From: Hypsibius dujardini
Taxonomy: Eukaryota; Tardigrada; Eutardigrada; Parachela; Hypsibiidae
DNA length: 29,619 bases
Assembly (NCBI GenBank): GCA_001579985.1
Contig: LRSR01004142.1
Coordinates: 1 to 29,619 of the forward strand
Direction: 5' to 3'
Part shown: one piece after another, positions 1 to 11,300 of the stretch
Layout: the number at the start of each line of letters is the position of its first letter
How positions within the stretch are numbered: the stretch's first letter is position 1
The notes under the pieces: generated by a model
What the model saw: the letters and a program-made list of their open reading frames with translations, nothing else
The model's database searches: none
What the model was told of the DNA's origin: nothing
Program-made: the position numbers and the translations under genes

Positions 1-50
1 GACAGACAGACAGACAGACAGACAGATAGATATGCAGACACGGAGACACG
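1..50. repeat. GACA microsatellite, then GGAGACAC repeats
   Basis: GACA tetranucleotides run from base 1 and decay by about 50. The array lies in the PGRMC-like gene intron just upstream of the exon at 106. Confidence 0.8.
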
Positions 51-105
51 GAGACACACAGTCAAAGAGATGACTGGTTTAACTTTCGGATGCATGGGTT
101 TTTAG

Positions 106-851
106 GGGGACCCTATGACGTGTTTGCCGGTCGAGACGGATCTCGCGGTTTGGGGACGTTCGCGTTGGACGCACCAGCCAGCGACGCCTATGATGATCTT
201 TCGGATCTTACGATCGATCAGATGAACCAGGTTCGGGAGTGGGAGGCGCAGTTTGAAGGTGCGTATTCTGCTTAAGTCGGCGCGTGGTGGGTCTGTGCTT
301 CACTTTGCGCTGCAACAAGATTCACACACAGACAGACAGACAGACAGGCAGACAGACAGACAGACAGACAAAGCCGAGCAAAGACATGTACAGTAGTTTG
401 GCGCCATTTGAATGATGTAGCTGTAAGTGAGTTGCATATTTTTGCGATTACCTACTGTTCAACTGATAATACCTTCTCGTTAATGTGAAGTCACACACTT
501 AGTTCAATTCCGACTTTAAGCACAGTGGTAGGCATGACTCTGCAACGTCACATGAAAACTTATCCTACCATAATCGGTTCAAGATCGTCCAGTCATCATT
601 GAGTGCTGGCCCCTTTCCCGTGTTATCACCGTAGATTCAGTCGCTACTCACTACCGAAGAAAATCTCGGTGACACAACTTCATTTTATCCCCTTTACAGA
701 GAAGTACGACTTGGTGGGTCGGTTGTTGAAACCCGGCGAGGTCGCCCACGACTACGCCCTGGATGAGGAGGAAAGCGCCGCCGAGGAGACCGCCACCATC
801 GTTCGCGACGCCTCACCCAAGACCTCTCCCGCCGCCAAGAAGACCGAATAA
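106..851 (+). CDS. PGRMC1: PGRMC-family cytochrome b5-like membrane protein, last two coding exons
   Basis: The two exons are 106-258 and 700-851 (stop TAA). The acceptor is a TTTTAG ending at 105. The intron is 259-699, with donor GAAG|GTGCGT and acceptor TTTACAG, and it splits a Glu codon. The first exon encodes [18 protein letters not shown] followed by YDDLSDLT and the WEAQFE segment, which is the C-terminal half of the cytochrome b5-like haem-binding domain of progesterone receptor membrane components. The second exon gives [13 protein letters not shown] and then a short acidic, Ser/Thr-rich tail ending AAKKTE, as in PGRMC1/2. Family members bind haem at the ER membrane and support P450 and sterol metabolism. 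The N-terminal membrane anchor and the first half of the domain lie before the window. PGRMC1, PGRMC2 and neuferricin-like paralogues cannot be separated here. The intron carries a GACA microsatellite at 328-371. Confidence 0.9.
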
Positions 852-940
852 GTGACTTCTCTTCCCGCAGCCGAAACAAGCGTTTCACAGCATCAGGAAT
901 TCCAGTTTGCTCATTTGAAAAACAAATCACGTGTGCCGCT

Positions 941-1050
941 CTTCCACTTGTGGAGCAGCAGAGTTTTGCTTCCATGAAGTCTCCTTCTTTTTGACGGTCT
1001 TCCACTTGTGGAGCAGCAGAGTTTTGCTTCCGTGAAGTCTCCTTCTTTTT
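941..1050. repeat. Direct duplication of about 52 bp, period 58
   Basis: The block beginning CTTCCACTTGTGGAGCAGCA at 941 recurs at 999 almost unchanged. It lies just downstream of the PGRMC-like stop codon and may be within its 3' UTR. No AATAAA was found nearby. Confidence 0.85.
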
Positions 1051-1307
1051 TACATCCGCCGTATTTTCTCAGCTTTGTCATGGTTTGTATGGGTTCTTAT
1101 GCTTTAGGAGACATCGCGGGTGTGCCTTTTCACGTCTTCTCTTGGCGCTCTCTTAACGTTGAAAGTCAGCCAAAAAAAGATTGATTGGGTCAAGAACAGT
1201 GAAATATATTTCTTAAATTGGATTTTATTGATGAAACGTCGAAGTGGAGTCAATTTCAGTTCGGCATCTGAAATACTTCCCAAATGAGTACGCATGTAAA
1301 TGGCGCT

Positions 1308-2275
1308 CCGACATTTGGTACCTCGAAATTTGGTATCCCGACATTTGGTACCTCGACATTTGGTATCCCGACATTTGGTACCTCGACATTTGGTATCGGT
1401 TGACATTTCGTCCACCGACAAAATGTATGGCGACATTTAGGATCTAGTGCCATTTGGTCTTAATGGACATTTGGTACCTCAACATTTGGTATCCCGACAA
1501 ATGGTACTAGACAAATGGTATCGGTTGACATTTCGTCCACCGACAAAATGTATGGCGACATTTAGGATCTAGTGACATTTGGTACCTCGACATTTTGTAT
1601 CCCGACAAATTGCGCGGTCGGACAGATGGTCCTTTAGCGGAAGTGTTATTGTCGTGGCACATAGGATTGTGAACTGAACACTTGGGAATCAAAGTTATTG
1701 GATTGGCTGAATACATTGGAACGCGTCAATCAGCAGAATTGGCTTCGCACAAGGTCCCTGGACGCGGGTAAGAAGATAAAGGAAGTATTGGAAGCAATCG
1801 TCTTGAGACCATTCTGTCAGTGTTGAGATGCGCTTCGAGCGTGCACCGTTTCCGGGGAGCGGAAAGCCGAACTAGAGATCAACATCCGCGTCGCGTCACA
1901 GCTGAACCGCTCCGTTCCGTGCCGTGTCTTCCAAGAGACAGCGCTGAATTCCTGAATCAGTCAGTGGTCGGTTGATCAGTTGATTAGTTAGTGTTTTCCG
2001 CGTCGCACCGCGTCTCTTTCTAAAAATGTGTTTTCCGCGTCGTTCCGCGAAGGAAAAGTCACGCGATGTTGATCTTTCAGCTGAACTAGGATATTATGTC
2101 GGCAAAAGTAGTAGTTGTCGGTAAAACCAAATGTCGCCAAGTACGAAATGTACCTCTATACGTATTGTCGGGCTACGATCTGCCCCCAAACCAGACAAAA
2201 TGTCGGCCTGTACCAAATGTCCGATTACCAAATGTCCGATTATCAAATGTCTGTTACCAAAAGTCGATGTAGGAT
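1308..2275. mobile_element. Fold-back element with arms of repeated CGACATTTGGTA
   Basis: The left arm (about 1308-1612) is made of about 15-bp units with the core GACATTTGGTA and alternating CCTC and TCCC spacers. It includes a perfect 58-bp duplication (1392-1449 and 1517-1574). The right arm (about 2125-2275) carries the reverse complement, TACCAAATGTC, several times. The middle (about 1620-2120) is unrelated non-coding sequence with no transposase. Long repetitive inverted arms around an unrelated centre are typical of fold-back transposons. The exact ends and any target duplication are not clear. Confidence 0.6.
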
Positions 2276-2339
2276 TCGTTGCGACTCAATTGTCTATCGC
2301 GTATTACGATGGGATGTCGATACGCAGTTACACACAGTG

Positions 2340-2657
2340 GGGGCAAAGGGGGCGGGGCTAGGGGTAATAATTGAACAATCAACCAATCAACTCTGCTCCG
2401 ATTCCTTTAAAGCTCCACTGGCTGATTGGCTGATTGTTCAAGTATTGAGTTAATCAATCAACCAATCAACTCCGCTCCGATTCCTTTGTAGCTCCACTGG
2501 TTGATTGGTTGATTGTTCAAGTATTAAGTTGAACAATCAACCAATCAATTCCGCTCCGATTCCTTTGAAGCTCTGCCGGTTGATTGATTGATTGTTCAAG
2601 TATAACCCCTGCCCCGCCCCTTTTGCCCATTTCCGGGGCCCTCCGTTAGATTAAATT
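2340..2657. mobile_element. Hairpin-cluster mini-element, family A, copy 1
   Basis: Three successive hairpins pair AACAATCAACCAATCAA with TTGATTGGTTGATTGTT around a loop containing CCGCTCCGATTCCTTT. They are bracketed by GGGGCGGGGC on the left and GCCCCGCCCCTTTTGCCC on the right. The right tail, ending ATTAGATTAAATTCTG, recurs at two other places in the window. No coding capacity. Confidence 0.7.
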
Positions 2658-2784
2658 CTGTACAACAGTACTAACATGCACGCACGCGCTGTTGGAATCA
2701 CGAACTCTGCCGGAACCGGAAGGAAAGGTGTGTGCGCTTGATGTTTACCGCTTCGTCGTATCTCAAAGTTGTAATGCCAAATTG

Positions 2785-2822
2785 TTAACGTGCGTAGATA
2801 CGAACGTGCGTAGATACGAACA
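2785..2822. repeat. Tandem duplication ACGTGCGTAGATACGA
   Basis: Two adjacent 16-bp copies lie just 3' of the PVF-like stop codon, on that gene's downstream side. Confidence 0.7.
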
Positions 2823-2846
2823 ACATTCACGGGGGAGCCACAAGAC

Positions 2847-3052
2847 TTAATGCTGTCTGAGCCGATCTGATCCGTGGAATCTTGAGGAGAAGATTGGCGA
2901 TAGAACCAACGAACTGTTGCTGTTGGCCGATAGTGACGTCGACATCGAGTGCGCCGGTGCTTGTTGGGTTAATTCCGCGGCCTTCTTCGGTTTATGTCGC
3001 TTGTGGCTTTTCGGGCAGTACCCGGTTTGGACATCGAACTGACCTTCGCCGC
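2847..3052 (-). CDS. PVF: PVF-like gene, exon 7 (C-terminus)
   Basis: The acceptor is TTTTTTCGTACAG and the stop is TAA at 2849-2847. It encodes GEGQFDVQTGYCPK, which completes the C-x-G-x-F/Y-x-G-x-CP pattern of the tail. A strongly basic stretch (SHKRHKPKK) follows, which could bind heparan sulphate, then a low-complexity Ser-rich end. Confidence 0.85.
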
Positions 3053-4619
3053 CTGTACGAAAAAAGTTAATACACACGTGGCCAAAACATCAGGCTGACC
3101 GAATTAAAGCCAATTTTTTAGAGGCGCCCAGCAAAATGGGGTGGTCGGAGTTTGAGCCATTTTGGCCAATGCGTGCAGCTGTTTTTGACCACAGCTGACC
3201 ACGCAGTCTTTGCTCAGTCAATTGATTGGCCAAAGTTGGCTTAAACTCCGACCACCCCAAAGCGATGTGAGAACAGCAGCGCGCATTGGCCGAAATTGGC
3301 TCAAACTCCGACCACCCCATTTTGCTGGGCGCCGATGAAAAGTTGGCTTTAATTCGGTCAGCCTGATGTTTTTGCCGCTTGTATGGATAGAATCGCAAGG
3401 CAAGAAGGTGATGCTCGGCAATGTCTCATGACATGAGGAATTCGATAACGTCTCATATATAAATGAAATATAAGCCGAGGGAGTAAACTCACACGTCGGT
3501 GGAGAGCAGTCCTTCTTCGCGACGCATCTGTAAATTCGAAAGGGAAATCACAGTGGGAAATCGGGCAGTGGGCAAGGGACACGCGTGAAAAACGGTTGAG
3601 CTTTTTGAAATCAGTTAAATGGTTTGCACATGAAACATCAAAGGTCGCTCCCTTCAAATAGCTGGTTAAAACATCAATCAATCAATCGCTCGATCAGTTC
3701 TAGTCATTTTCAATCAACCAATCAATCAATGAGTTTCCATTTAGTCAGTTTTGATCAATCAATCAATCAATCAATGAGTTTCCATTTAATCAGTTTTGAT
3801 CAATCAATCAATCGATGAGTTTTCATAAGTCAGTTTTACTCATTTTTTTTGGCAGAAAATTGGACCACTGGCCACGTGCCAGTCAACAATCCGACTCAGA
3901 TGATCATTATTAGAGACTGTCGATAAATAGTCAACCGACCCTTAAAACCAGTTGAGTCTTGACAAGATCGCTCAAACCGTCTCAGCGTGGAGACTTCGGA
4001 GGTCGCCTTGTGGTCATTTTGCCGACATTCATTTTGGGGCGTTAAGGAGTCCAGCTTGTGTTGAGCATGGGCTGTTTCGTGGGATTCTACGTGCTTACTT
4101 TGTTTCCGCACCGTCCAGCGGTTTCCTCCCGCGCTTCACGTGCAGACAGTCCGTCTGACCGTCGAAGCAGTCACAGTGACAAGTGGTGTTGATCCGTCGA
4201 ACGGCGAACGGTTCCGGACACCGACGGCACGGACTCGTGGCAATCGTTGCTGCTGCTGCCGGTTCCCTGGGATGACTGTCCGTTGCTGTGAAAGCGAGAT
4301 GCTGAGGACGCAAGGCATCCGCTGCAGCTCGGCATTCACAGCGGGTGTGGTTGATGAACTGCACATGTGATATGGAAAGAACATACCGCCTTGAAAATTG
4401 CTTCTCCGTAATTAGTTTAAATTAACCGATCGATTGCTCGACTATCTTCTCCCCGATACCCGAGGACTCTCTAATCCTGGCTGTTAGCTCGTTGTGTTGA
4501 GTCAAGGTTAAGTATGATTTCACCTCTCCGTGATAGGTCGTCATTATCACCGCGGTCAGCTGACTAGACAGACAGACAGACAACCGCGGTCAGCTGACTA
4601 GACAGACAGACAAAACAAT

Positions 4620-4655
<36 letters not shown>

Positions 4656-5945
4656 TAGACAGACAGACAGATAGACAGGCAGACAGACATGACAGACAGA
4701 TAGGCAGACAGACAGATAGGCAGACAGACAGACAGACAGAAAGACAGACAGACAGATGTACGTATATATGTGTGTATACAGGGTACAACGCTAACATTTG
4801 CTCAACTTTGAATGGTCACCATATAAACTGGGTGCAAGTGTTACTATCCGCAGTCAACACTTTTTGTGAGATATTTCTGAAATCAAATCAACGTCAAACT
4901 GTACTCTCACATAGCAATCAGTTATTGAAAGAACTTAGTGCTTCTGGCCAATAATAAATTTTTCAGCGCCATTCAGAGTTGAGCAAATGTTAGCGTTGGT
5001 ACCTGTTTATGCATATTTCATGAACACGCGGAATAATTGCCTTACGTATAATTTGGTGAGCGTCTGAAGGGGATCGATACGCACTTTCCGGGCGGATGTG
5101 GCTGCTTCCTCACCAGGTGATGACGGTATGATGCTGGCGGTCTGTAAAGAGTATGTAAAAAAGGCATATAAACACATGGCCACAATTTTGGGTGGCAGAC
5201 TTTAGGCCAAAAAGGGTGATCCGAGTTCGAGCCGGATTAAGCCATCGTACGAACGCGCTCTTGACCACAGCTGACCAATCAGCCTTTCCTCGATTGATCG
5301 ATTGATTGAACTTGTTTGTTTTGGCCGTAGTTCGTTCTGATTGATTGATTGATTGAATTATTGGGACGGCAGTCATGCCTAATTTTTCCGCTGGGCCGGG
5401 CGTTAAGTCAAAGATTCAGGAGAAAAAAAGAGTCGCAAGCCCTAGCCAAGAGTGGCTCAAACTCGGACCACCCTGATGGCTTTGTAATCGGCCACGGGGT
5501 GGAGCCTCTGATCTGTTGAGATAAGAAGGAAATGCCCATCCCATCGTGCGAACTGACTGGCGCATGTGATTAGACATATTTTTCATATAAATATTATTTC
5601 CTATAAAGGTTACGTCAGTGGCTTGCGTGTTGCCGCAATTACGCCGGATTTCTTACGGGAATCTTCCAATTATTCAAATCTCCGATTCCTGCTGCGTCGT
5701 TCGGGCGTAAGAGCAATTTTAATTTTTGATGAGGCAGTCAGAGGAATTATTTTGTGAACATCAGCTATAACATGCGCACCTACAAACACCACGGCTGCAG
5801 GAAGAACCGGGAGCGAGCTCAGAAAGCGCGGCCAACCGGTTCGTGAACGTCGCCGGGAGGCAATTTTACATCTTTAAATATCTTCCCTGCGCTAATGCCA
5901 TTCGTTCCTGCAATTTATTTACGTAACATTTGACGGAGGAGAGAC

Positions 5946-5989
<44 letters not shown>

Positions 5990-8353
5990 GCTTAATCAAT
6001 CAATCAACACTTTCTTGCCCTACCAGTTAATTCGATCCACCCCGGATCTTATCTCTTCATCAACGTTTGCTATCGTTTACCTACAATCAATCAATCAATC
6101 GCTGCTAAGTTGCTCTTAAATTTCAACCAATCACGACACAGTGAATCCGATTGAACCGTCAACCGATGACTGGAGGGGGTGGGGCTTAACTGTCCCCTGA
6201 GATCGGGAGATTACGGTACAGCTGTGCTGAGGTTCCTTGTTCGGGTTCTGGTGCGCCGTGTGGCACAACCACACATTTAATTTGTTCAGTTCCTGATTGA
6301 TTTAATTGGCTTAACAGAGACATGCACGGTGCTACGTCACAGGCGATAAAGCAGCACTCAGAAATAAAAACGACGAAAAAATTGTTAAGATGTGCGGTAA
6401 TGTGACCTAAATCAATCAAACAGCTTGTTTGACAGGCTTTACCCACACGGCCCACCAGAACCCAGCACGGCCCACCAGAACCCAGCACGGTTGTACTTAA
6501 TTCATCCCATTTTCTTCGCATTCTTTCTTCATGGCCCGAGAATTGGCGTAAGCGTTTTTCGTTTTCATGAATTTCAAACTGATGCGAGAGATGATTTGTC
6601 TTTGTGTCTCCGTGAAAAAAGGATGGCGCTGAATATGTCTGAGTGTGCGGACAATGTCTCGGAGGCCAGTGGTGCTGGAACGGTCCGATCGGGATTGGTC
6701 GCTCACGATAGTCTCGGTGTGACTTATCTCATCACGGTGGAAGTGGCGCATAGCGTCATTTTTCTGCTCGGAATAATCGGGAATGGCGGCCTGATTTGGA
6801 CGGTTTTCAGGACGAGCTGCCTGCATTCCACCACTTATTGCTACTTGGTAGGCCATGAGAAGGACTTGATGGACTTGATGGACATGATGGACCCGCTTAT
6901 TAATACGCCTTCTCTAAATCACTTTTTCCCGTTTTTCCGTCAGCCAATTTTTTTCCGTCAGCTATTTTTTTAAGCACAAAAGTATTCAATTTTTTTTATA
7001 ATAAATTTTGAGACATAAAGCAACCAATTGTTTCGCTTCCTGTTAGGTTTCTTTGGCGATCGCTGACTTGATTATTATATTTGCGGCTCTCCCGGAAGTG
7101 ATACTGCTGCCGTCGGTCGGAGCAGACTGGGTCCTCGTATTGGGCGGTTTCGGGTGCCCTTTGGTGATCTACCTGCGATGCGTCGGCCGGAACGCCGGAA
7201 GTCTCATGTAAGTTCCTTTTTTCATTAGAAATATTTTCGTACAATACACCCTCACCGTGATAAGGAAATGGGCGAAAGGGGCGGGGCAGGGGTGATAATT
7301 GAACAATCAACCAATCAACTACGCTCCGATCTCTCCTGAGCTCCGCTGGTTGATTGGTTGATTGGTCGAGTATTACCCTTGCCCCGCCCCTTTTGCCCAT
7401 TTCCAAGGGGCGGGGCCGGGGTGATAATTGAACAATCAACCAATCAACTCCGCTCCGATCTCTCCTGAGGTCCGCTGGTTGATTGGTTGATTGGTCGAGT
7501 ATTACCCCTGCCCCGCCCCTTTTGCCCATTTCCAAGGGGCGGGGCGGGGCCGGGTAGTATTACCCCTGCCCTGCCCCTTTTGACCATTTCCGGGACCCTT
7601 TATTAGATTAAATTCTGCCGCTGACTGTGTACATATGAATGTACTAGTATATTTGGAGTTCTGTCTGATGTGATATCGAAATGCAATTTCATATGATAAT
7701 AAATTTAATTAATAGGCCCTTATTAACGTAATATATACAGCAGGGTGATCCGCGATAACTGCATGCACATTGCTGTGTTCCCTTTCCACTCAAGTGTTAT
7801 GGCCTTCACCGTGGAACGCTACATCTACACGGCGGTGGGCCGGCCACTGCTGGCCCGCAAACACAGCACCCTCCCACGAGCGAAGAAAATCATCCTCGTC
7901 TGCTTCCTCCTGGTCATCGTCGAGTGCATTCCCTGGCTCGGGCTGGGAGCCCTCCCGAAGGTCGATCCCGCCCACGGACCGGCCTTTGAGGTGTGCAACT
8001 GCGACTTCCGACAGATCCGCTCGACCATTCAGGCGTACTTTAGCGTGGACTTTGCCGTTTTCTACATTACACCGCTGCTGGTGGCCCTCTTGGCGTACTG
8101 TCGCATCGGGAAGGCCATCGCCAGGAGCTCGAAGGTTCGCCGAAGCCTGGCGCAGTTTCGACCGGACGCGGCGTCATGCGGGGGCGATTCGATACGCCCA
8201 ATTGCGCGGACAACCTCGCTGGAGGTACCGTCCGCTCAGCGAAACCGTCCTGTCTTGGATTATGGATACCTACGAGGCAAAATCTCTCGCGCAAAACACC
8301 AGGTAACTTGGGAAGCAGGCAGGCAGACAGAAGGATGAATGGACAGAACGAAA

Positions 8354-8394
<41 letters not shown>

Positions 8395-11300
8395 ACAGAC
8401 AGGCAGACAGAGAGCCAGACAGAGAAACTGAGAAACAGACAGACAGACCGATAAACAGACAGCCAGCCAGATAGACAGACAAAAAGCCAGGCAGAGAAAC
8501 AGAGAGACAGACAAACTTGCCTAATTTACTCAATGTGCCTGTCTTAGGGCAACATCATGGTCCTTGTGGGGATTGTGGTGACATCGGCCGTGTCTTGCCT
8601 TCCACTGCGCGGTCTGTTCGTCTACAACGCCTTCGCCGAAAAGCCCTACCTCGATGTCTGGTTCCTTTTGTTCGCAAAAACAACAGTCTACGTGACGTGT
8701 GCCATCAATCCATTCCTTTACAACATCCGGAATCGACGCTTCCGGAGAGCGGTCTGGGACCTATTACGTCATAACTCCGCGAGGACACGTTCCAACCGCT
8801 ACTTCACGCCCAATTCATCCTTGCGAGGATCAAAAATATGGGAGCGAGAAGTCTTACAGCTTTGATCGCCTAAACTCCCTCCACTCGAGCGCTTACGGAT
8901 TAACTGGTTGCAAGGGCCCCAGTGATCTCTTCTCTCGTTCCGGTGTTCAGACACTCCATAGACTATATCTATGTAATCATCCTAAGTGATTAACTGTTTT
9001 AGGAAATGGTCGGACTTAACATTTCGGGAATCGAAGATTTGTGATTCTGTGACGCGCTAAATACACTTTTTCAGGGTTTTGTAATTATATACATTTTTGG
9101 ACGCATTGCTGTACACTTACGTAATTAGACTCGGTATTCGGTAGGCGCCTTGTGGTTCGTTCTTATATTTCCTGATGCGACGACCTTTATTTCTTTCTTT
9201 TCACGTAAGGCAGACTTGGTCTTCTTGTTTCCGTAAAAGATTAGTGAACAAATTGCACTCGTAGGTGAATTGCTTGCTTTTCAGTCCACATGCATTAAAG
9301 ATGACGGCCTCGTTGTTTTTGACTTCCACCCCGTAATCATACCAGGATATGTTTTTCACTAACCCCAAAATTTAATCGTTATCACAAAGCTATTTGCCAT
9401 TTGTGAAGGAGTTTTGAAGTCCTACTTATATACATATAATCACCTATAGATGTATATATATAGTCACTTATACATGTATATATATATATAGTCCCACTTA
9501 TATATATATGATCACCTATACATGTATATATATATATAGTCACCTATACATGTATATATATATGGTCCCACTTATATATATATGATCACCTATACATGTA
9601 TATATATATAGTCACCTATGCATGTATATATATATATGGTCCCACTTATATATATATAGTCGCCTATACTTTTATATATGTATAGTCACCTATGCATGTG
9701 TATATATATAATCATTGGGTGAAAACTGATAGATATGACGAACGACTCGTCGCGATTCCGAGCGGCAGTGTTTGTGATAGACTTACGTAGAAGCTTTGGC
9801 GGACGACTTTCTTCTCAGCCGGCACACAGGTGGAGCCCTCGTCGTCGCAGCATCCAGAATGCAGGTCACATCGATGGAGGACGATGTCTGCAGGGAATCG
9901 TAGAGAAAATAACAGTAGCTGTATCGCGCGGTATTTTTTCATTGTTTTAAAGGAATATACAAGTTACTAGGAATTATATCTCATTTTTACATTATATATA
10001 AATAATACATATAAATAATTAGTTTCAACTACATACGTAGAGCGATGACAAACACTAAACTTAATTTTTGGGTTGGCAAAAAAACTAATTAGTCGTTTAT
10101 TATTCATATTATTTATACATAATTTATAAATAAAATATAATTATAATTAATGGTTTTTAATATAATTTCGTTTAGTAACTAGAATTTTGTTTTATTTTTT
10201 GATTACTCAGTCAACAAATCAGTCACTAAAAGTTTTTAGTTTAGTGTATTTTTAGTTTAGCTTTGTCATTTCCTACATAATGTGTGAACATTGTATGAAT
10301 ATTTTCAGGCGGAGTGATCAAGTACCTGATGGCACGTAGATAATCTGGTTGGTCGGGTAGAAGTGCGACACTCGGAAGACCTTGCGATTGGGCTCCCCAC
10401 AGCGCCCTTCCTTCCTTATATGATGAAGATGCTGATACGGTTCCTCCAATGCTATATATAAAATAAAATAAAATAAAATAAAATAAAATAAAATAAAATA
10501 AAATAAAATAAAATAAAATAAAATAAAATAAAATAAAATAAAATAAAATAAAGTAAAGTAAAATAAAATGAGAATTGAAGTCTTTCAATAATACGAATAT
10601 TCTCGCTCAATGTTTGATGAAGGCGATCGGTCAGCAGATCGATCGATCAAACTGTCACGCGTCTGTAGTACCGTATGCTCGCGATCTGAAGGGGCACTTT
10701 TCTACCCTACCCTTAAATTATAACCAACCCGGGCCGTGCCTATTCGGTGCCGTTCACCAAATTACCACTGTAGGGACAAATATACGCAAAAGCACGACTG
10801 TTCAATCAAACAATCAACGTGGAGTAAATCTGATACGAAGCAATCAAGCGAGCACAAGGAGTAAACTGTAAGAAATGAGCCAATCAGAGAAGAGTGAATC
10901 AGATTGAACGTTCAATCGAGTGCAGGATCATACCGAGGGAGGCGGGGCTTAGCTGTCCCCTGTCGGTATGTATAGTTTGCCACACTCTTGACCATTGCCC
11001 ATTCTGGGAGACAGTGACATATCGTCAGGTTTGGGGTGAGACTGATAATTGGCCCCAGTGTGAATTAGTGGACCGTTCAGAAGCCTGTGCAGGGCCTGTT
11101 GCCAATGCCCTATGCGAGACCTGTACTGCATTAGCGCGGGGGGGGGGGTCATTTGGCAGGTCTGCGGTTGAAGGCCTCCCTCCCAAAGAATTCCCGCAAA
11201 CCAGATGACCGCATTTCACAGACCCATGAGTGGAGACCGTCGGCAAGAGCAATAGCATCCAATTTCAAATGTCAAATTCAAATTCAAATCAAATCAAATT

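Noticed and set aside
3295-3415. Regular direct and inverted repeats considered as CRISPR arrays here and at 23295-23410.
   Set aside because: The spacings are not unique spacers of constant length. The repeats are transposon ends or a plain minisatellite in an animal genome.
4564-4797. Cys/Leu/Ser/Val-rich ORFs over GACA and CACAGA arrays here and at 8260-8533, 24611-25232, 25336-25655, 27399-27807 and 28502-28744.
   Set aside because: They are translations of microsatellites and have no gene context, apart from the true exons that happen to adjoin some of them.
5112-5139. A - strand 28-nt segment between CTCTTTACAG and a CACCTG|GTGAGG donor, as a small PVF-like exon between 9787 and 4400.
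   Set aside because: Its length breaks the phase 0 to phase 0 requirement, and extending exon 5 to 4400 already gives the correct knot spacing.
9201-9358. A - strand open stretch encoding KNISWYDYG and a Cys-containing end, as a terminal exon of the PVF-like gene.
   Set aside because: Its entry phase does not match the exon ending at 9787, and its cysteines do not fit the PDGF/VEGF pattern. The exons at 4400-2847 fit both.
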